Source: Hyphomicrobiales bacterium (GTDB lineage Bacteria > Pseudomonadota > Alphaproteobacteria > Rhizobiales > Kaistiaceae). Taken from it: a DNA stretch of 64,000 nt. The DNA is taken from NCBI GenBank assembly GCA_017305635.1, contig JAFKKF010000010.1, positions 372,001 through 436,000 on the forward strand. Direction: 5' to 3'. Shown here piece by piece: positions 54,195 through 63,122 of this stretch; positions within the stretch are counted from its first letter, which is position 1; every line of letters starts with the position of its first letter. The position numbers and the translations under genes were made by a program. The notes under the pieces were generated by a model. The model saw only the letters and a program-made list of their open reading frames with translations. It was not told the origin of the DNA and searched no databases.

Positions 54195-54623
54195 CTAATC
54201 TGTGGGAGGATCGGCCCAGTAGCCGGTCTCGCCGCCGCAATTCGCCCAGGGCTTGGTGTAGGTCATGGCCGCCCAGACGAGGGCGCCGTTGAAATCGGAC
54301 ACCGCCTGCCCCCAGCCGGTCTCGTAGAGGCCGGTGTACCAGGCGGCGACGATGGCATTGGCGAGCTCGTCGTCGATGTCGTCGCCGCGCATCAGGCCGA
54401 GAAGGCCATCGCCCTTGCCGGAAGCGACGAAGCCGCCGAGGAGCTTCGCCGCGACGCCGGCATCGAGGGACTCCTTGCCCGTCAGCTTTTCGGAGAGCGC
54501 GAGGAACTGGTCGACGCCGAGCTCGGGATCGGCATGGGCCATGGCCGGAAAGCCGACGGCCCCCGCCGCGGCGATCGCCGCCATCACGCCCGCCAGTATC
54601 TCGCGACGAGTCTGTCCGGCCAT
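54195..54623 (-). CDS. GMC dehydrogenase small subunit with Tat signal
   Basis: A 142-residue protein with an N-terminal twin-arginine signal ('TRREILAGVMAA', Ala-rich h-region ending 'PAMAHA') and a small helical mature domain ending 'GYWADPPT'. 'GLYETGWGQAVSDFNGALVW' and 'AAMTYTKPW' are the hallmarks of the sorbitol/fructose dehydrogenase small-subunit family, which carries the FAD subunit to the periplasm. It lies 7 nt upstream of the GMC gene on the same strand. Confidence 0.88.
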   Translation of the reverse strand: MAGQTRREILAGVMAAIAAAGAVGFPAMAHADPELGVDQFLALSEKLTGKESLDAGVAAKLLGGFVASGKGDGLLGLMRGDDIDDELANAIVAAWYTGLYETGWGQAVSDFNGALVWAAMTYTKPWANCGGETGYWADPPTD

Positions 54624-54803
54624 GCCCGCCCTCCCGATGCAGGTGGCCAGCTTATAGCGGTTCCAGGGAGGCGGCTACTGGGCAACCCGTCGCTTGTTGG
54701 TCGTGACGTCGATGCCTCTCATCCTCGTGGCCGGGCCGCCCGCGCATGATTGCTTTTCGCCCGGCGCTCGGGTCTGTTCATCGCCGGGTCGGGGGGACGG
54801 GTC

Positions 54804-55724
54804 GTGACCGCAATCATCCAGGACATCGTCTCGATCTTCTTCGTCCTCGGCCTCGGCTATTTCGCCGGCCGGCGCACCCTCTTCTCCCAGTCGGAAGCGG
54901 AGGCGTTCAACCGCCTCGTCCTCGACTTCGCCTTCCCCGCCGCGCTCTTCGTCTCCATCGTCAACTCGACGCGCGAGCAGCTCCTCTCGGACGTGCCGAT
55001 GCTCGTCGCCTCGGCGATCATCTTCCTCGGCTGGTACCTCGTCGCCTTCCTCATCGCGATGTTCATCCTCGGCCATAACCGCAACGAGGCGGGCATTGCC
55101 GGCCTCAGCGTCGGCGCGCCGACCGTCGGCTTCCTCGGCATGGCGGTGCTCAATTCGATCTTCGGCGGGCCAGCGGCGCTCGCCGTCGCCATCGCCTCGA
55201 TCGTGGTCAACGTCCTGCAGATCCCGCTCAGCGTCTTCTTCGTCGCGCCGCCCGGCGCGAGCCCCGCCGGCGCTCTCGCCAATGCGCTCCGCCAGCCCGT
55301 GGTCATCGCCCCGCTGGTCGCGACCGCCCTCGTCGCGGCCGGCATCCGCTTGCCGGCGATCGCCGACGCGCCGCTCGCGCTCATTGGCCATTCGACCACC
55401 GGCGTCGCGGTCTTCGCCGCCGGCGTCCTTCTCTCGGTGCACCGATTCCGATTCAGCGGCGAGGTGGCGTGGAACGGCTTTGCCAAGATGATCCTGATGC
55501 CGGCGACGATGCTGGCGCTCTGCCTCGCCCTCGGCATCCGGGGCGACCGGCTGGAGGAGCTCGTCCTCCTCTCCGCCCTGCCGCCCGCCTTCATCAGCGT
55601 GATGCTTGCCGGCAAGACCGACACCTATGTCGGGCCTGCCTCGTCGAGCCTGATCATCAGCGCGCTCGCCTTTGCCGGCACCGCGCCGGCCTGGATGGCG
55701 ATCTCGCGCTACTTCGCGGGATAA
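54804..55724 (+). CDS. AEC-family transporter
   Basis: A 306-residue permease of the auxin efflux carrier (AEC) family with about ten hydrophobic helices. Typical pieces are 'FFVLGLGYFAGRRTLFSQSE', 'LVLDFAFPAALFVSIVNSTR', 'SVGAPTVGFLGMAVLNSIFG' and the C-terminal 'ALPPAFISVMLAG'. AEC proteins move organic acids or similar solutes; the substrate is not known. I chose the GTG at 54804, preceded by GGGGGG; an ATG at 54750 is less likely. Confidence 0.88.
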   Translation: MTAIIQDIVSIFFVLGLGYFAGRRTLFSQSEAEAFNRLVLDFAFPAALFVSIVNSTREQLLSDVPMLVASAIIFLGWYLVAFLIAMFILGHNRNEAGIAGLSVGAPTVGFLGMAVLNSIFGGPAALAVAIASIVVNVLQIPLSVFFVAPPGASPAGALANALRQPVVIAPLVATALVAAGIRLPAIADAPLALIGHSTTGVAVFAAGVLLSVHRFRFSGEVAWNGFAKMILMPATMLALCLALGIRGDRLEELVLLSALPPAFISVMLAGKTDTYVGPASSSLIISALAFAGTAPAWMAISRYFAG

Positions 55725-55744
55725 GTCGCCGCAGCTCGCCGCGC

Positions 55745-56113
55745 TCAGCCCGCGATCAGGTTCCTCACCGTCGCCGCCACCGCCTGCGGCACGTAGGGCT
55801 TGCCGATGAAGAGGCCGGGTATCTCCTCTTCCTCCGGATTGGTGCGCCCGGAGGTGACGATCACCTGGATCTCCGGCCAGCGCGCACAGACGATCCATGC
55901 GAGTTCCAGCCCGTCCATGGCCGGCAGGTTCACGTCGGTGAAGAGCACGCCGATGTCCGTGCGCTTCGCGAGGACGCCGAGCGCTTCCTCGGCGTCGCCG
56001 GCCTCGATCACCTCGAAGCCTTCCTCGGCGAGCACATCCGCGGTGTCGGCGCGGATCATGAACTCGTCCTCGACCACGAGGACCGTCCGGCGGAGGGTGT
56101 CTTTCTGTTTCAT
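55745..56113 (-). CDS. Single-domain response regulator
   Basis: A 122-residue CheY-like receiver. The phospho-acceptor Asp is in 'VLFTDVNLPAMDGLELAW', the acidic pair in 'VLVVEDEFMIRADTADVLA', and Thr/Lys switch positions in 'VIVTSGR' and 'FIGKPYVPQAVAATV'. There is no output domain, so it must act by protein contact with a kinase or target; no cognate kinase is in view. The start is the ATG at 56113, well inside an open upstream extension. Confidence 0.92.
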   Translation of the reverse strand: MKQKDTLRRTVLVVEDEFMIRADTADVLAEEGFEVIEAGDAEEALGVLAKRTDIGVLFTDVNLPAMDGLELAWIVCARWPEIQVIVTSGRTNPEEEEIPGLFIGKPYVPQAVAATVRNLIAG

Positions 56114-56319
56114 GCGGGCACAATTCCGCCGGCGGACGATCGGTTCCGCACTGCGCCAAGCTTGTCGAATTTTAGCTAAATGCTCCGTTAATTGTCCGGA
56201 TCCGCTCCCGGCCGCGCGGGTCGGATACGGATCGATACAATTGCGCGCGAACGTTATCGGCGCGTGGGCGTTATCGTCGGGGAGAGGGGAGCGTGCTCCG
56301 ACCAAGGGACGAAATTCAG

Positions 56320-56616
56320 ATGTTGCAGAAGCTCACCCTCGCGGCTACCGCCGCCGCCGCCTTCCTCGCCTTCGCCGTTCCCGCCGAGGCCGCCATGCCC
56401 GGTCCAACTCCCGGGCCGCATCCCGGCCCCTATGCGAGCGACCATGTCGTGCCGGTCAAGGCGCGAAAGAAGCACTTCTTCCATGTCAAGAAGAAGGTGT
56501 GTGGCCCGGTCTACAGGTGGCGGACCGTGTGGTGGCACGGTCATCCGCACAAGGTGAAGGTCAAGGTCGGCTACAAGTGCCACTGGAGGTGGGTCCCGGT
56601 CTGGCGCTGGCACTGA
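56320..56616 (+). CDS. Small exported basic His/Trp/Lys-rich protein
   Basis: A 98-residue protein with a signal peptide (cleavage after 'FAVPAEA') and a mature chain of about 75 residues rich in Pro at first, then Lys, His, Trp and Arg ('KARKKHFFHVKKKVCGPVYR', 'VWWHGHPHKVKVKVGYKCHW'). Two Cys could form a disulfide. I do not recognise a family. It could be cationic, wall- or metal-binding. The start at the second ATG gives a proper signal peptide; nine residues upstream are possible. Confidence 0.7.
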   Translation: MLQKLTLAATAAAAFLAFAVPAEAAMPGPTPGPHPGPYASDHVVPVKARKKHFFHVKKKVCGPVYRWRTVWWHGHPHKVKVKVGYKCHWRWVPVWRWH

Positions 56617-56996
56617 TTGCCGCGAACTCACGGAGCGCTGTCCCCACCCGGACAGTGCTCCGATTCCCTCCGAGCGCCCCGAGACAGAAGCGGCTGGCGT
56701 TTGCAACCTGCGCCATCCGAAAACAGCGCCGCCTTTCCTCGCAATCCCCATTTGCGAGGTCGAGGCAAAACGACGGCGCAATTTGAACCGGAGTTTATTG
56801 ACCGGCTTTCCCGACTCGCCTTAGCGTTACCAAAGCGTCATGTGCGGCGCTCTGAGGGCCCTGCGCCCCCGGATTTTTCCCGTCAGAGTTTGGGCGTGAT
56901 TTTCGTTCGCCGGCGAACGCGTTTTGCCATGCCGGCGCGTGGGTTTGCGTGCTCTGAAAACGGGCAAAAAATAGTCCGGCGTTCGACGATTTGGGG

Positions 56997-57026
56997 CTGA
57001 CAAAGAGACCTCGTTAAGACTATATT
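56997..57026 (+). promoter_or_regulatory. nrdJ promoter
   Basis: CTGACA (56997-57002, 5 of 6) and TATATT (57021-57026, 5 of 6) are separated by 18 nt. The -10 element lies inside the first NrdR box. Transcription would begin near 57033, leaving about 140 nt of leader, which contains a 'GTCTCCG'/'CGGAGAC' hairpin but no riboswitch that I can recognise. Confidence 0.65.
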
Positions 57027-57064
57027 TAGAGGCTCTGGCGACCCTTAAGCACAATATCTGGGGG
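57017..57064 (+). promoter_or_regulatory. Tandem NrdR boxes upstream of nrdJ
   Basis: Two sites match the NrdR consensus CwAtATaTwG: CTATATTTAG at 57020-57029 (9 of 10) and CAATATCTGG at 57052-57061 (8 of 10). Their starts are 32 bp apart, about three helical turns, the spacing known for NrdR. Binding would cover the -10 and repress nrdJ when dATP is high. nrdR itself is not in the window. Confidence 0.8.
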
Positions 57065-57173
57065 CCAACCCCAGAATCGGAAGCCGGGTAAAGGCGTCAA
57101 ACGAATCCAACGGAAATTGTCTCCGCCCCGGATGGCGGCGCGGAGACGTGACTTTTGATGGGGCACATACGAC

Positions 57174-60100
57174 ATGCGCATTGAGCGGCGATACACGGAA
57201 AAGGGCAAGGGCGCCTACGCGGGCATCGAGTTCCGCACGACCAAGAGCGAGATCAAGAATCCCGACGGCTCGGTCGTGTTCAAGCTCGAGGGAATCGAGG
57301 TTCCCGCGGCGTGGAGCCAGGTCGCCGCCGACATCCTCGCGCAGAAGTATTTCCGCAAGGCGGGCGTCCCCGCGCGCCTGAAGAAGGTCGAGGAGAATCA
57401 GGTCCCCTCGTGGCTGTGGCGCTCGGTCGCCGACGAGGCCGCGCTCGCCCTCCTCCCCGAATCGGAGCGCAGCCTCTCCGAGCACGATGCGCGCCAGGTC
57501 TTCGACCGTCTTGCCGGCACCTGGACCTATTGGGGCTGGAAGGGCGGCTACTTCGATTCGGAGGAGGACGCCGCGGCCTTCTACGACGAGCACCGCGCCA
57601 TGCTCGCCCGCCAGATGGCCGCGCCCAATTCCCCGCAATGGTTCAATACCGGCCTCCACTGGGCCTATGGCATCGACGGTCCGTCGCAGGGCCACTATTA
57701 CGTCGACCACAAGACCGGCCAGGTGCGCGCCTCCGAGAGCGCCTACGAGCACCCGCAGCCGCATGCCTGCTTCATCCAGTCGGTCGGCGACGACCTGGTG
57801 AATGAAGGCGGCATCATGGACCTGTGGGTCCGCGAGGCGCGCCTCTTCAAGTACGGCTCAGGCACCGGCTCGAACTTCTCGCGGCTGCGCGGCGAGGGCG
57901 AGAGGCTCTCCGGCGGCGGCCGTTCCTCCGGCCTGATGTCGTTCCTGAAGATCGGCGACCGCGCCGCCGGCGCCATCAAGTCGGGCGGCACGACGCGCCG
58001 CGCCGCCAAGATGGTGGTGGTCGACGTCGATCACCCGGACATCGAGGAATACATCAACTGGAAGGTGAAGGAGGAGCAGAAGGTCGCCTCGCTCGTCACC
58101 GGCTCCCGCATCGTCCAGCAGCACCTCAAGGCCGTCATGAAGGCCTGCGTGAACTGCGAGGCGGACGGCGATTCCTGCTTCGATCCCGCCAAGAACCCTG
58201 CCCTGAAGCGCGAGATCCGCGCCGCCAAGAAGGCGCTGGTGCCGCAGAACTACATCCTGCGCGTCATCCAGTTCGCCAGGCAGGGCTATACCGACATCGA
58301 CTTCCCGACCTACGACACCGACTGGGATTCGGAGGCCTATCTCACCGTCTCCGGCCAGAACTCGAACAATTCGGTGCGCGTCACCGACGAGTTCCTCGGC
58401 GCGGTCGAGAAGAACGGCACCTGGGACCTCAAGGCGCGCATCACCGGCAAGGTGACGAAGAGCCTGAAGGCGAAGGACCTGTGGGAGAAGATCGGCTACG
58501 CCGCCTGGGCCTCGGCCGATCCCGGCATCCAGTTCCACACCACGATCAATGACTGGCATACCTGCGCCTCGTCGGGCGCGATCATGGCCTCGAACCCGTG
58601 CTCCGAGTACATGTTCCTCGACGACACGGCGTGCAACCTCGCCTCGCTGAACCTCATCCAGTTCCGCGACGCCGAGAAGAAGTTCGACATCGCCTCCTTC
58701 GAGCATGCCTGCCGGCTGTGGACGGTGGTGCTCGAGATTTCCGTCATGATGGCGCAGTTCCCCTCGCGCCGGATCGCCGAGCTCTCCTACGAGTACCGTA
58801 CCCTCGGCCTCGGCTACGCCAATATCGGCGGCCTGCTGATGACCTCCGGCATCCCCTACGATTCGAAGGAAGGCCGCGCGCTCGCTGGCGCCATCACGTC
58901 GCTGATGACCGGCATCTCCTATGCCACCTCGGCCGAGATGGCGGGCGAGCTCGGCCCCTTCCCCGGCTACCAGAAGAACCGGGCCGACATGCTCCGCGTC
59001 ATGCGCAACCACCGCCGCGCCGCCCTCGGCCTCGCCGACGGCTATGACGGCCTGCGCATCGCCCCGGTCCCGCTCGACGGCGCCAACTGCCCCGAGCCGA
59101 AGCTCGTCGAGCATGCCCGCGCCGCCTGGAACCGCGCGCTGACCCTCGGCGAGGTCCATGGCTACCGCAATGCGCAGGCGACCGTGATCGCGCCGACCGG
59201 CACGATCGGCCTGATCATGGATTGCGACACCACCGGCATCGAGCCCGACTTCGCGCTGGTCAAGTTCAAGAAGCTCGCCGGCGGCGGCTACTTCAAGATC
59301 ATCAACCGCGCGGTGCCCGAGGCGCTCACCACTCTCGGCTACGGCGACGCGCAGATCGCGGCGATCATCGACTATGCCGTCGGCCACGGCACGCTGAAGG
59401 GCTCGGCCGCGCTCTCCCACGAGGCGCTGAAGGCGAAGGGCTTCACGCAGGAGAAGATCGACGCGATCGAGGCCGGCCTCGCCTCGGCCTTCGACATCAA
59501 GTTCGTCTTCAACAAGTGGACGGTGGGCGAGGAATTCGCCAAGGTCGCCTTCGGCTTCAGCGAGGCCCAGCTCAACGACCCTGCCTTCGACATGCTCGCC
59601 GCGCTCGGCTTCTCGAAGCGCGACATCGAGGCGGCCAACCTCTACGTCTGCGGGTCGATGACGCTGGAAGGCGCGCCGGGCCTCAAGCCCGAGCACCTGC
59701 CGGTCTTCGACTGCGCCAATCCCTGCGGCAGGATCGGCAAGCGCTATCTCTCGGTCGAGAGCCACATCCGCATGATGGCGGCCGCCCAGCCGTTCATCTC
59801 GGGCGCGATCTCGAAGACCATCAACATGCCGAACGACGCGACCGTCGAGGAGTGCAAGAGCGCCTACCTCCTCTCCTGGAAGCTCGCGCTGAAGGCGAAC
59901 GCCCTCTATCGCGACGGCTCGAAGCTCTCGCAGCCGCTCAATTCACAGCTCCTCGCCGATGACGAGGAGGAGGCCGAGGACGTCGCCGAGCAGGTCACCG
60001 CCACCAGGCCGGCGGCCGAGCGCGCCCAGGTGCTCGCCGAGCGGATCGTGGAGCGCATCGTCGAGCGCGCCGTGCGCGAGCGCGAGAAGCTGCCGAACCG

Positions 60101-61127
60101 CCGCAAGGGCTACACCCAGAAGGCCGTCGTCGGCGGCCACAAGGTGTATCTGCGCACCGGCGAATACGAGGATGGCCGCATCGGCGAGATCTTCATCGAC
60201 ATGCACAAGGAAGGCGCCGCCTTCCGCTCGCTGATGAACAACTTCGCCATCGCCATCTCGCTCGGCCTGCAATACGGCGTGCCGCTCGAGGAATATGTCG
60301 ATGCCTTCACCTTCACCCGCTTCGAGCCGGCGGGCTTCGTCCAGGGCAACGACTTCATCAAGAATGCGACGTCTATCCTCGACTACGTGTTCCGCGAGCT
60401 CGCCATCTCGTATCTCGGCCGCAACGACCTCGCCCATGTGACGCCGGACGATATCGGCACCACGGCGATCGGCGGCGGAGCCGAGCCGGCGGGCAGGCCG
60501 CTCCCCGCTCCGGAAGCGGTGGTCTCGCACGGCCTCGTGCGCGGCCGCACGCCGAAGCGGCTGCAGGTGGTCGATGCGGTCTCCGATGGCGGCCCCGGCG
60601 GCAATGCCGCGACCGGCACGCGCGGCGTCACGGCCTCGGCCGGCAGCTCGCTCAACGCCATCGCCTCCGCCTCTCTAGGGGGCGCCTCGCTCGGCGGCGG
60701 CTCGGGCAATGCGGCGGTCGGCGGCTCCATGGCCCAGGTCGGCAATGCGGTCCGGGCGCTGGTCGCCCAGCCCGCACCGGCGAAGGCCGCCCCGGCAAAG
60801 CCGGTGCTCGCCGAGGTCGGCGCCCGTGCCGATTTCGGTGTCCGCGCCGAGCCGGTGAAGGCCGATGCGCTCAGGACGGAATCGAAGTGGGCCCCGGCCG
60901 GCACGGCAGTGGCATCAACCGCGACGGTGGATCCTCCCCTGCGCAGCGGGGGAGGGGGACCGGCGAAGCCGGTGGAGGGGGCGGCCGCCGGGCCCGACCG
61001 CGCCACGATCGCGCGCATGAAGGGCTACCAGGGCGATTCCTGCGGCGAATGCGGAAACTTCACCCTCGTCCGCAACGGCACGTGCCTCAAGTGCGACACG
61101 TGCGGCAGCACGACGGGGTGTTCGTAA
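57174..61127 (+). CDS. nrdJ: Vitamin B12-dependent (class II) ribonucleotide reductase
   Basis: A 1317-residue adenosylcobalamin-dependent reductase making deoxyribonucleotides. The barrel carries '[20 protein letters not shown]', '[20 protein letters not shown]', '[14 protein letters not shown]', '[20 protein letters not shown]' (active-site cysteine loop) and '[20 protein letters not shown]'. A low-complexity linker (about residues 1130-1280) precedes a Cys-rich zinc-ribbon tail ('[20 protein letters not shown]' and '[10 protein letters not shown]'). Residues 1252-1270 are encoded by a dispersed repeat inserted in frame in the linker. A terminator follows. Confidence 0.95.
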   Translation: MRIERRYTEKGKGAYAGIEFRTTKSEIKNPDGSVVFKLEGIEVPAAWSQVAADILAQKYFRKAGVPARLKKVEENQVPSWLWRSVADEAALALLPESERSLSEHDARQVFDRLAGTWTYWGWKGGYFDSEEDAAAFYDEHRAMLARQMAAPNSPQWFNTGLHWAYGIDGPSQGHYYVDHKTGQVRASESAYEHPQPHACFIQSVGDDLVNEGGIMDLWVREARLFKYGSGTGSNFSRLRGEGERLSGGGRSSGLMSFLKIGDRAAGAIKSGGTTRRAAKMVVVDVDHPDIEEYINWKVKEEQKVASLVTGSRIVQQHLKAVMKACVNCEADGDSCFDPAKNPALKREIRAAKKALVPQNYILRVIQFARQGYTDIDFPTYDTDWDSEAYLTVSGQNSNNSVRVTDEFLGAVEKNGTWDLKARITGKVTKSLKAKDLWEKIGYAAWASADPGIQFHTTINDWHTCASSGAIMASNPCSEYMFLDDTACNLASLNLIQFRDAEKKFDIASFEHACRLWTVVLEISVMMAQFPSRRIAELSYEYRTLGLGYANIGGLLMTSGIPYDSKEGRALAGAITSLMTGISYATSAEMAGELGPFPGYQKNRADMLRVMRNHRRAALGLADGYDGLRIAPVPLDGANCPEPKLVEHARAAWNRALTLGEVHGYRNAQATVIAPTGTIGLIMDCDTTGIEPDFALVKFKKLAGGGYFKIINRAVPEALTTLGYGDAQIAAIIDYAVGHGTLKGSAALSHEALKAKGFTQEKIDAIEAGLASAFDIKFVFNKWTVGEEFAKVAFGFSEAQLNDPAFDMLAALGFSKRDIEAANLYVCGSMTLEGAPGLKPEHLPVFDCANPCGRIGKRYLSVESHIRMMAAAQPFISGAISKTINMPNDATVEECKSAYLLSWKLALKANALYRDGSKLSQPLNSQLLADDEEEAEDVAEQVTATRPAAERAQVLAERIVERIVERAVREREKLPNRRKGYTQKAVVGGHKVYLRTGEYEDGRIGEIFIDMHKEGAAFRSLMNNFAIAISLGLQYGVPLEEYVDAFTFTRFEPAGFVQGNDFIKNATSILDYVFRELAISYLGRNDLAHVTPDDIGTTAIGGGAEPAGRPLPAPEAVVSHGLVRGRTPKRLQVVDAVSDGGPGGNAATGTRGVTASAGSSLNAIASASLGGASLGGGSGNAAVGGSMAQVGNAVRALVAQPAPAKAAPAKPVLAEVGARADFGVRAEPVKADALRTESKWAPAGTAVASTATVDPPLRSGGGGPAKPVEGAAAGPDRATIARMKGYQGDSCGECGNFTLVRNGTCLKCDTCGSTTGCS
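60929..60982 (+). repeat. GGATCC-type double-hairpin element inside nrdJ
   Basis: A 54-bp copy of the element at 49579-49721: GGATCCTCCCC, a palindromic TGCGCA loop, GGGGAGGGGGACC, then CCGGC-GAA-GCCGG and GTGGAGGGGGC. Being exactly 18 codons long it keeps the reading frame and adds a Gly/Pro-rich stretch to the linker. Confidence 0.9.
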
Positions 61128-61169
61128 GGTTCGATCAGGCCGGCGCCCGTAGGCTTACCGCAAACAATC

Positions 61170-61196
61170 AAATGGCCGGGTCATTCCCGGCCATTT
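61170..61196 (+). terminator. Intrinsic terminator of nrdJ
   Basis: An 11-bp perfect stem (AAATGGCCGGG / CCCGGCCATTT) with loop TCATT, followed by CGTTT, 42 nt past the stop codon. Confidence 0.88.
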
Positions 61197-61230
61197 CGTT
61201 TGGCGAACGCCACCCGTGCCCCTCAGTGGG

Positions 61231-61261
61231 CCATGGCCGGTCCTGTGCCGGCCATCCACGG
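61231..61261 (+). repeat. Palindromic repeat, type A, plus orientation
   Basis: 'CCATGGCCGG', a TCCTGTG centre and 'CCGGCCATCCACGG', ending 22 nt from the 3' end of the PD-(D/E)XK-like gene. Confidence 0.75.
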
Positions 61262-61282
61262 ATTGTTGCTTCCTGCCGTCAC

Positions 61283-62359
61283 CTATTCATTCGAAGGCTC
61301 GTCGTGCTCGTCGGTGTTCTTCGCATAGCTGACCTTGGCATGCGGGTATTCCGAGATCAGCTTGTCTAGGAGCGGCAATTGATAACGCGACCATTGATTG
61401 CTGAGCGCCCATGTCTTGCCACCCTCAAAGAAGAGATCGTCGGCGCCGACAAAATAGCGTCGAGGATCCCGCGACGAACCATCGTCGCGCTTGACGTTGG
61501 TCAGGCGATCAACAAACTCGTCCGTCGACAGATGACCATCAAAGCCAACAAACTTTCGCGCGGGGAAAACATCAAGGATTTCCCGAAAGGGAACTCCGCT
61601 GCGAACGAGCCCTTTGATCGCGGACAAGAAGAGCCACCGCTTGAACAGACGCTTGTATTTCTCCGCTCCGACCCAGAGATCGTACCGCGACCAATCCGAA
61701 CTCGCCTCTTGGCTTTCCCGGACTTCCGCCAGCTTCTCCCGCAGTCGAACCTGATATTGCTCCGCTTCTGGTACCGGGAGGATTTGCTCAATGTCGAGCA
61801 GCGTGCGCCCTTCCAGGTCATACGGCCTCATTCGCACGCACCGAATGTCCAGCTCGCGTTCGTTAAGCCATATAACTGAAGTCGTTATCTCCTTTGAGAA
61901 GTCGGCGGATACGAGAACAATCCTGACATCCCGTGCGAATTCCGGCTGAGGCGCATCCCAGTCCAAGAAGCGCAGTATGGCGGCTTCAGCGCTATCAGCG
62001 TCTTCTCCGATCCTTCCCAGGTATCGGGAATGCGCTTCGATCGCCTGCGAGAATTTCATCTTGCTGATCATCGCGGCATAGCGAAGCGCCTGCAGTTCCA
62101 TGTGGCCTCCGTCTTCCGTCCGCTTCAGTTCTACCACGACGAGACTCGCATTCTTGTCCAGGCACAGAAGATCGATGCTGCGGCGGGCGTCTTCCCATTC
62201 GCTATATTCCTCGGCGAGAACCAGCGTATCCGGTGCAACAATATGGATCTCCTTCCGCAACAGTCGTTGCAGGTCCTGCCGCTCCCGAAATCGCTGCTGC
62301 GCGAGCGTTGTTGTGGGGACGCGCGTAATGGCCTCGTGTGTGAGCTCGTAGATCGGCAT
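61283..62359 (-). CDS. PD-(D/E)XK-like putative nuclease of unknown role
   Basis: A 358-residue protein whose residues about 55-105 match the restriction-endonuclease-like core: 'RRSIDLLCLDKNASLVVVEL' followed by K-R (giving D...ELK), then 'MELQALRYAAMIS'. This resembles NucS/DUF91-type nuclease domains. The rest ('WSRYDLWVGAEKYKRLFKRW', 'GVPFREILDVFPARKFVGF') is not recognised. GC content is lower than the flanks by eye. GGGGAGGGGAGA abuts the ATG at 62359. It is bracketed by inverted type A repeats and stands next to vapBC. A defence or repair role is possible but not shown. Confidence 0.7.
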   Translation of the reverse strand: MPIYELTHEAITRVPTTTLAQQRFRERQDLQRLLRKEIHIVAPDTLVLAEEYSEWEDARRSIDLLCLDKNASLVVVELKRTEDGGHMELQALRYAAMISKMKFSQAIEAHSRYLGRIGEDADSAEAAILRFLDWDAPQPEFARDVRIVLVSADFSKEITTSVIWLNERELDIRCVRMRPYDLEGRTLLDIEQILPVPEAEQYQVRLREKLAEVRESQEASSDWSRYDLWVGAEKYKRLFKRWLFLSAIKGLVRSGVPFREILDVFPARKFVGFDGHLSTDEFVDRLTNVKRDDGSSRDPRRYFVGADDLFFEGGKTWALSNQWSRYQLPLLDKLISEYPHAKVSYAKNTDEHDEPSNE

Positions 62360-62454
62360 TCTCCCCTCCCCAACAAAGGACCGCAAATTCTTCTCGCCGA
62401 CGGTCTCGCGTGTCTATCCTTCTCGCCGTCTCTTAAGATCCAACACCCACCAAG

Positions 62455-62487
62455 TCATGGATGGTCGGCACAAGCTGACCATGACGG
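62455..62487 (-). repeat. Palindromic repeat, type A, minus orientation
   Basis: 'TCATGGATGGTCGGCACAAG' then 'CTGACCATGACGG', a diverged inverse partner of 61231-61261 across the PD-(D/E)XK-like gene. Stem changes appear in pairs, so the hairpin is kept. Confidence 0.65.
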
Positions 62488-62574
62488 ATGGGCGAGTTGC
62501 ACCGTTAGGCCCAATGACGAACGGCGACGACAATCCTCGCCGCAGATTGAATTGCCCTTCTCCCCACCCTCCTC

Positions 62575-62609
62575 TGTCATCCTCCGGCTTGACCGGAGGT
62601 CCATGCCAT
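62575..62609 (+). repeat. Palindromic repeat, type A, plus orientation
   Basis: 'TGTCATCCTCCGGCTTGACC' then 'GGAGGTCCATGCCAT', with a CCTCCGG/CCGGAGG stem in place of the more usual one. Confidence 0.75.
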
Positions 62610-62670
62610 CCGCCACCGCCCGCGCCGTAGTGGCCGGAACGCGCAAGGTCGCCGAACAGTCGCGCGGCTC

Positions 62671-62709
62671 CGTCATGGCATGGATGGCCGGGTCAAGCCC
62701 GGACATGCC
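62671..62709 (-). repeat. Palindromic repeat, type A, minus orientation
   Basis: 'CGTCATGGCATGGATGGCCG' then 'GGTCAAGCCCGGACATGCC', inverse to 62575-62609, 20 nt from the 3' end of vapC. Confidence 0.75.
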
Positions 62710-62729
62710 AGCGTAGTGCTCTCCGCCCC

Positions 62730-63122
62730 CTACCCCAGCTCCGTCGTGGCAAAATCTTCGCCCTTGTAGAGGAGCGGCACGGCGAGCACGCGGGCAGCGG
62801 CGTAGCTGAAGCAGTCGCCCATGTTGAGCTGGGCGGGGTGACCGCGGCCCTTGCCGTAGCGGTCGAACGCGTCGAGCGCGGCTCGGCCGATTTCTTCCGT
62901 GATCTCCACGACGACGATATTGGCCGCCGTCAAAAGCCGGGCTACGCGGAGTTCGGCGCCGTCCTTGGCAAAGCCGCGCTGGCGCATGATTGCTGCGACC
63001 GTTTCGTAGATTGCAAGCGGCGACGTGAACCGTCGGGCATGTGGATCAAGGGCGGCAAGCAGCATCCGCCGATCGGGCTCGCGCAACAGGATCGCCACAA
63101 GGGCGGACGCGTCGACGAACAT
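62730..63122 (-). CDS. vapC: VapC-type PIN-domain toxin
   Basis: A 130-residue PIN-domain ribonuclease. The acidic active-site residues are at 'MFVDASALVAILLREPD' (Asp4), 'TSPLAIYETVAAIMRQRG' (Glu) and 'NMGDCFSYAAARVL' (Asp), ending with 'LLYKGEDFATTEL', all typical of the VapC group. VapC toxins cut tRNA or rRNA until VapB binds. Its ATG overlaps the vapB stop by one base (TGATG), so translation is coupled. Confidence 0.92.
   Translation of the reverse strand: MFVDASALVAILLREPDRRMLLAALDPHARRFTSPLAIYETVAAIMRQRGFAKDGAELRVARLLTAANIVVVEITEEIGRAALDAFDRYGKGRGHPAQLNMGDCFSYAAARVLAVPLLYKGEDFATTELG

Larger units (their letters stand above)
62360..62729. other. Repeat-filled gap between the nuclease-like gene and vapBC
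   Basis: The 370 nt hold the repeats listed at 62455-62487, 62575-62609 and 62671-62709 and no recognisable gene. The promoter of the nuclease-like gene should lie in the first 90 nt, but I see no clear -35/-10 pair. Confidence 0.5.

Noticed and set aside
57033-57173. Cobalamin riboswitch in the nrdJ leader
   Set aside because: The leader is only about 140 nt, and I found no B12-box-like sequence; the hairpin at 57119-57147 is too simple.
60929-60982. nrdJ disrupted by a repeat
   Set aside because: The insertion is 18 codons, has no stop in the nrdJ frame, and lies in a linker; the Cys-rich tail beyond it is intact.
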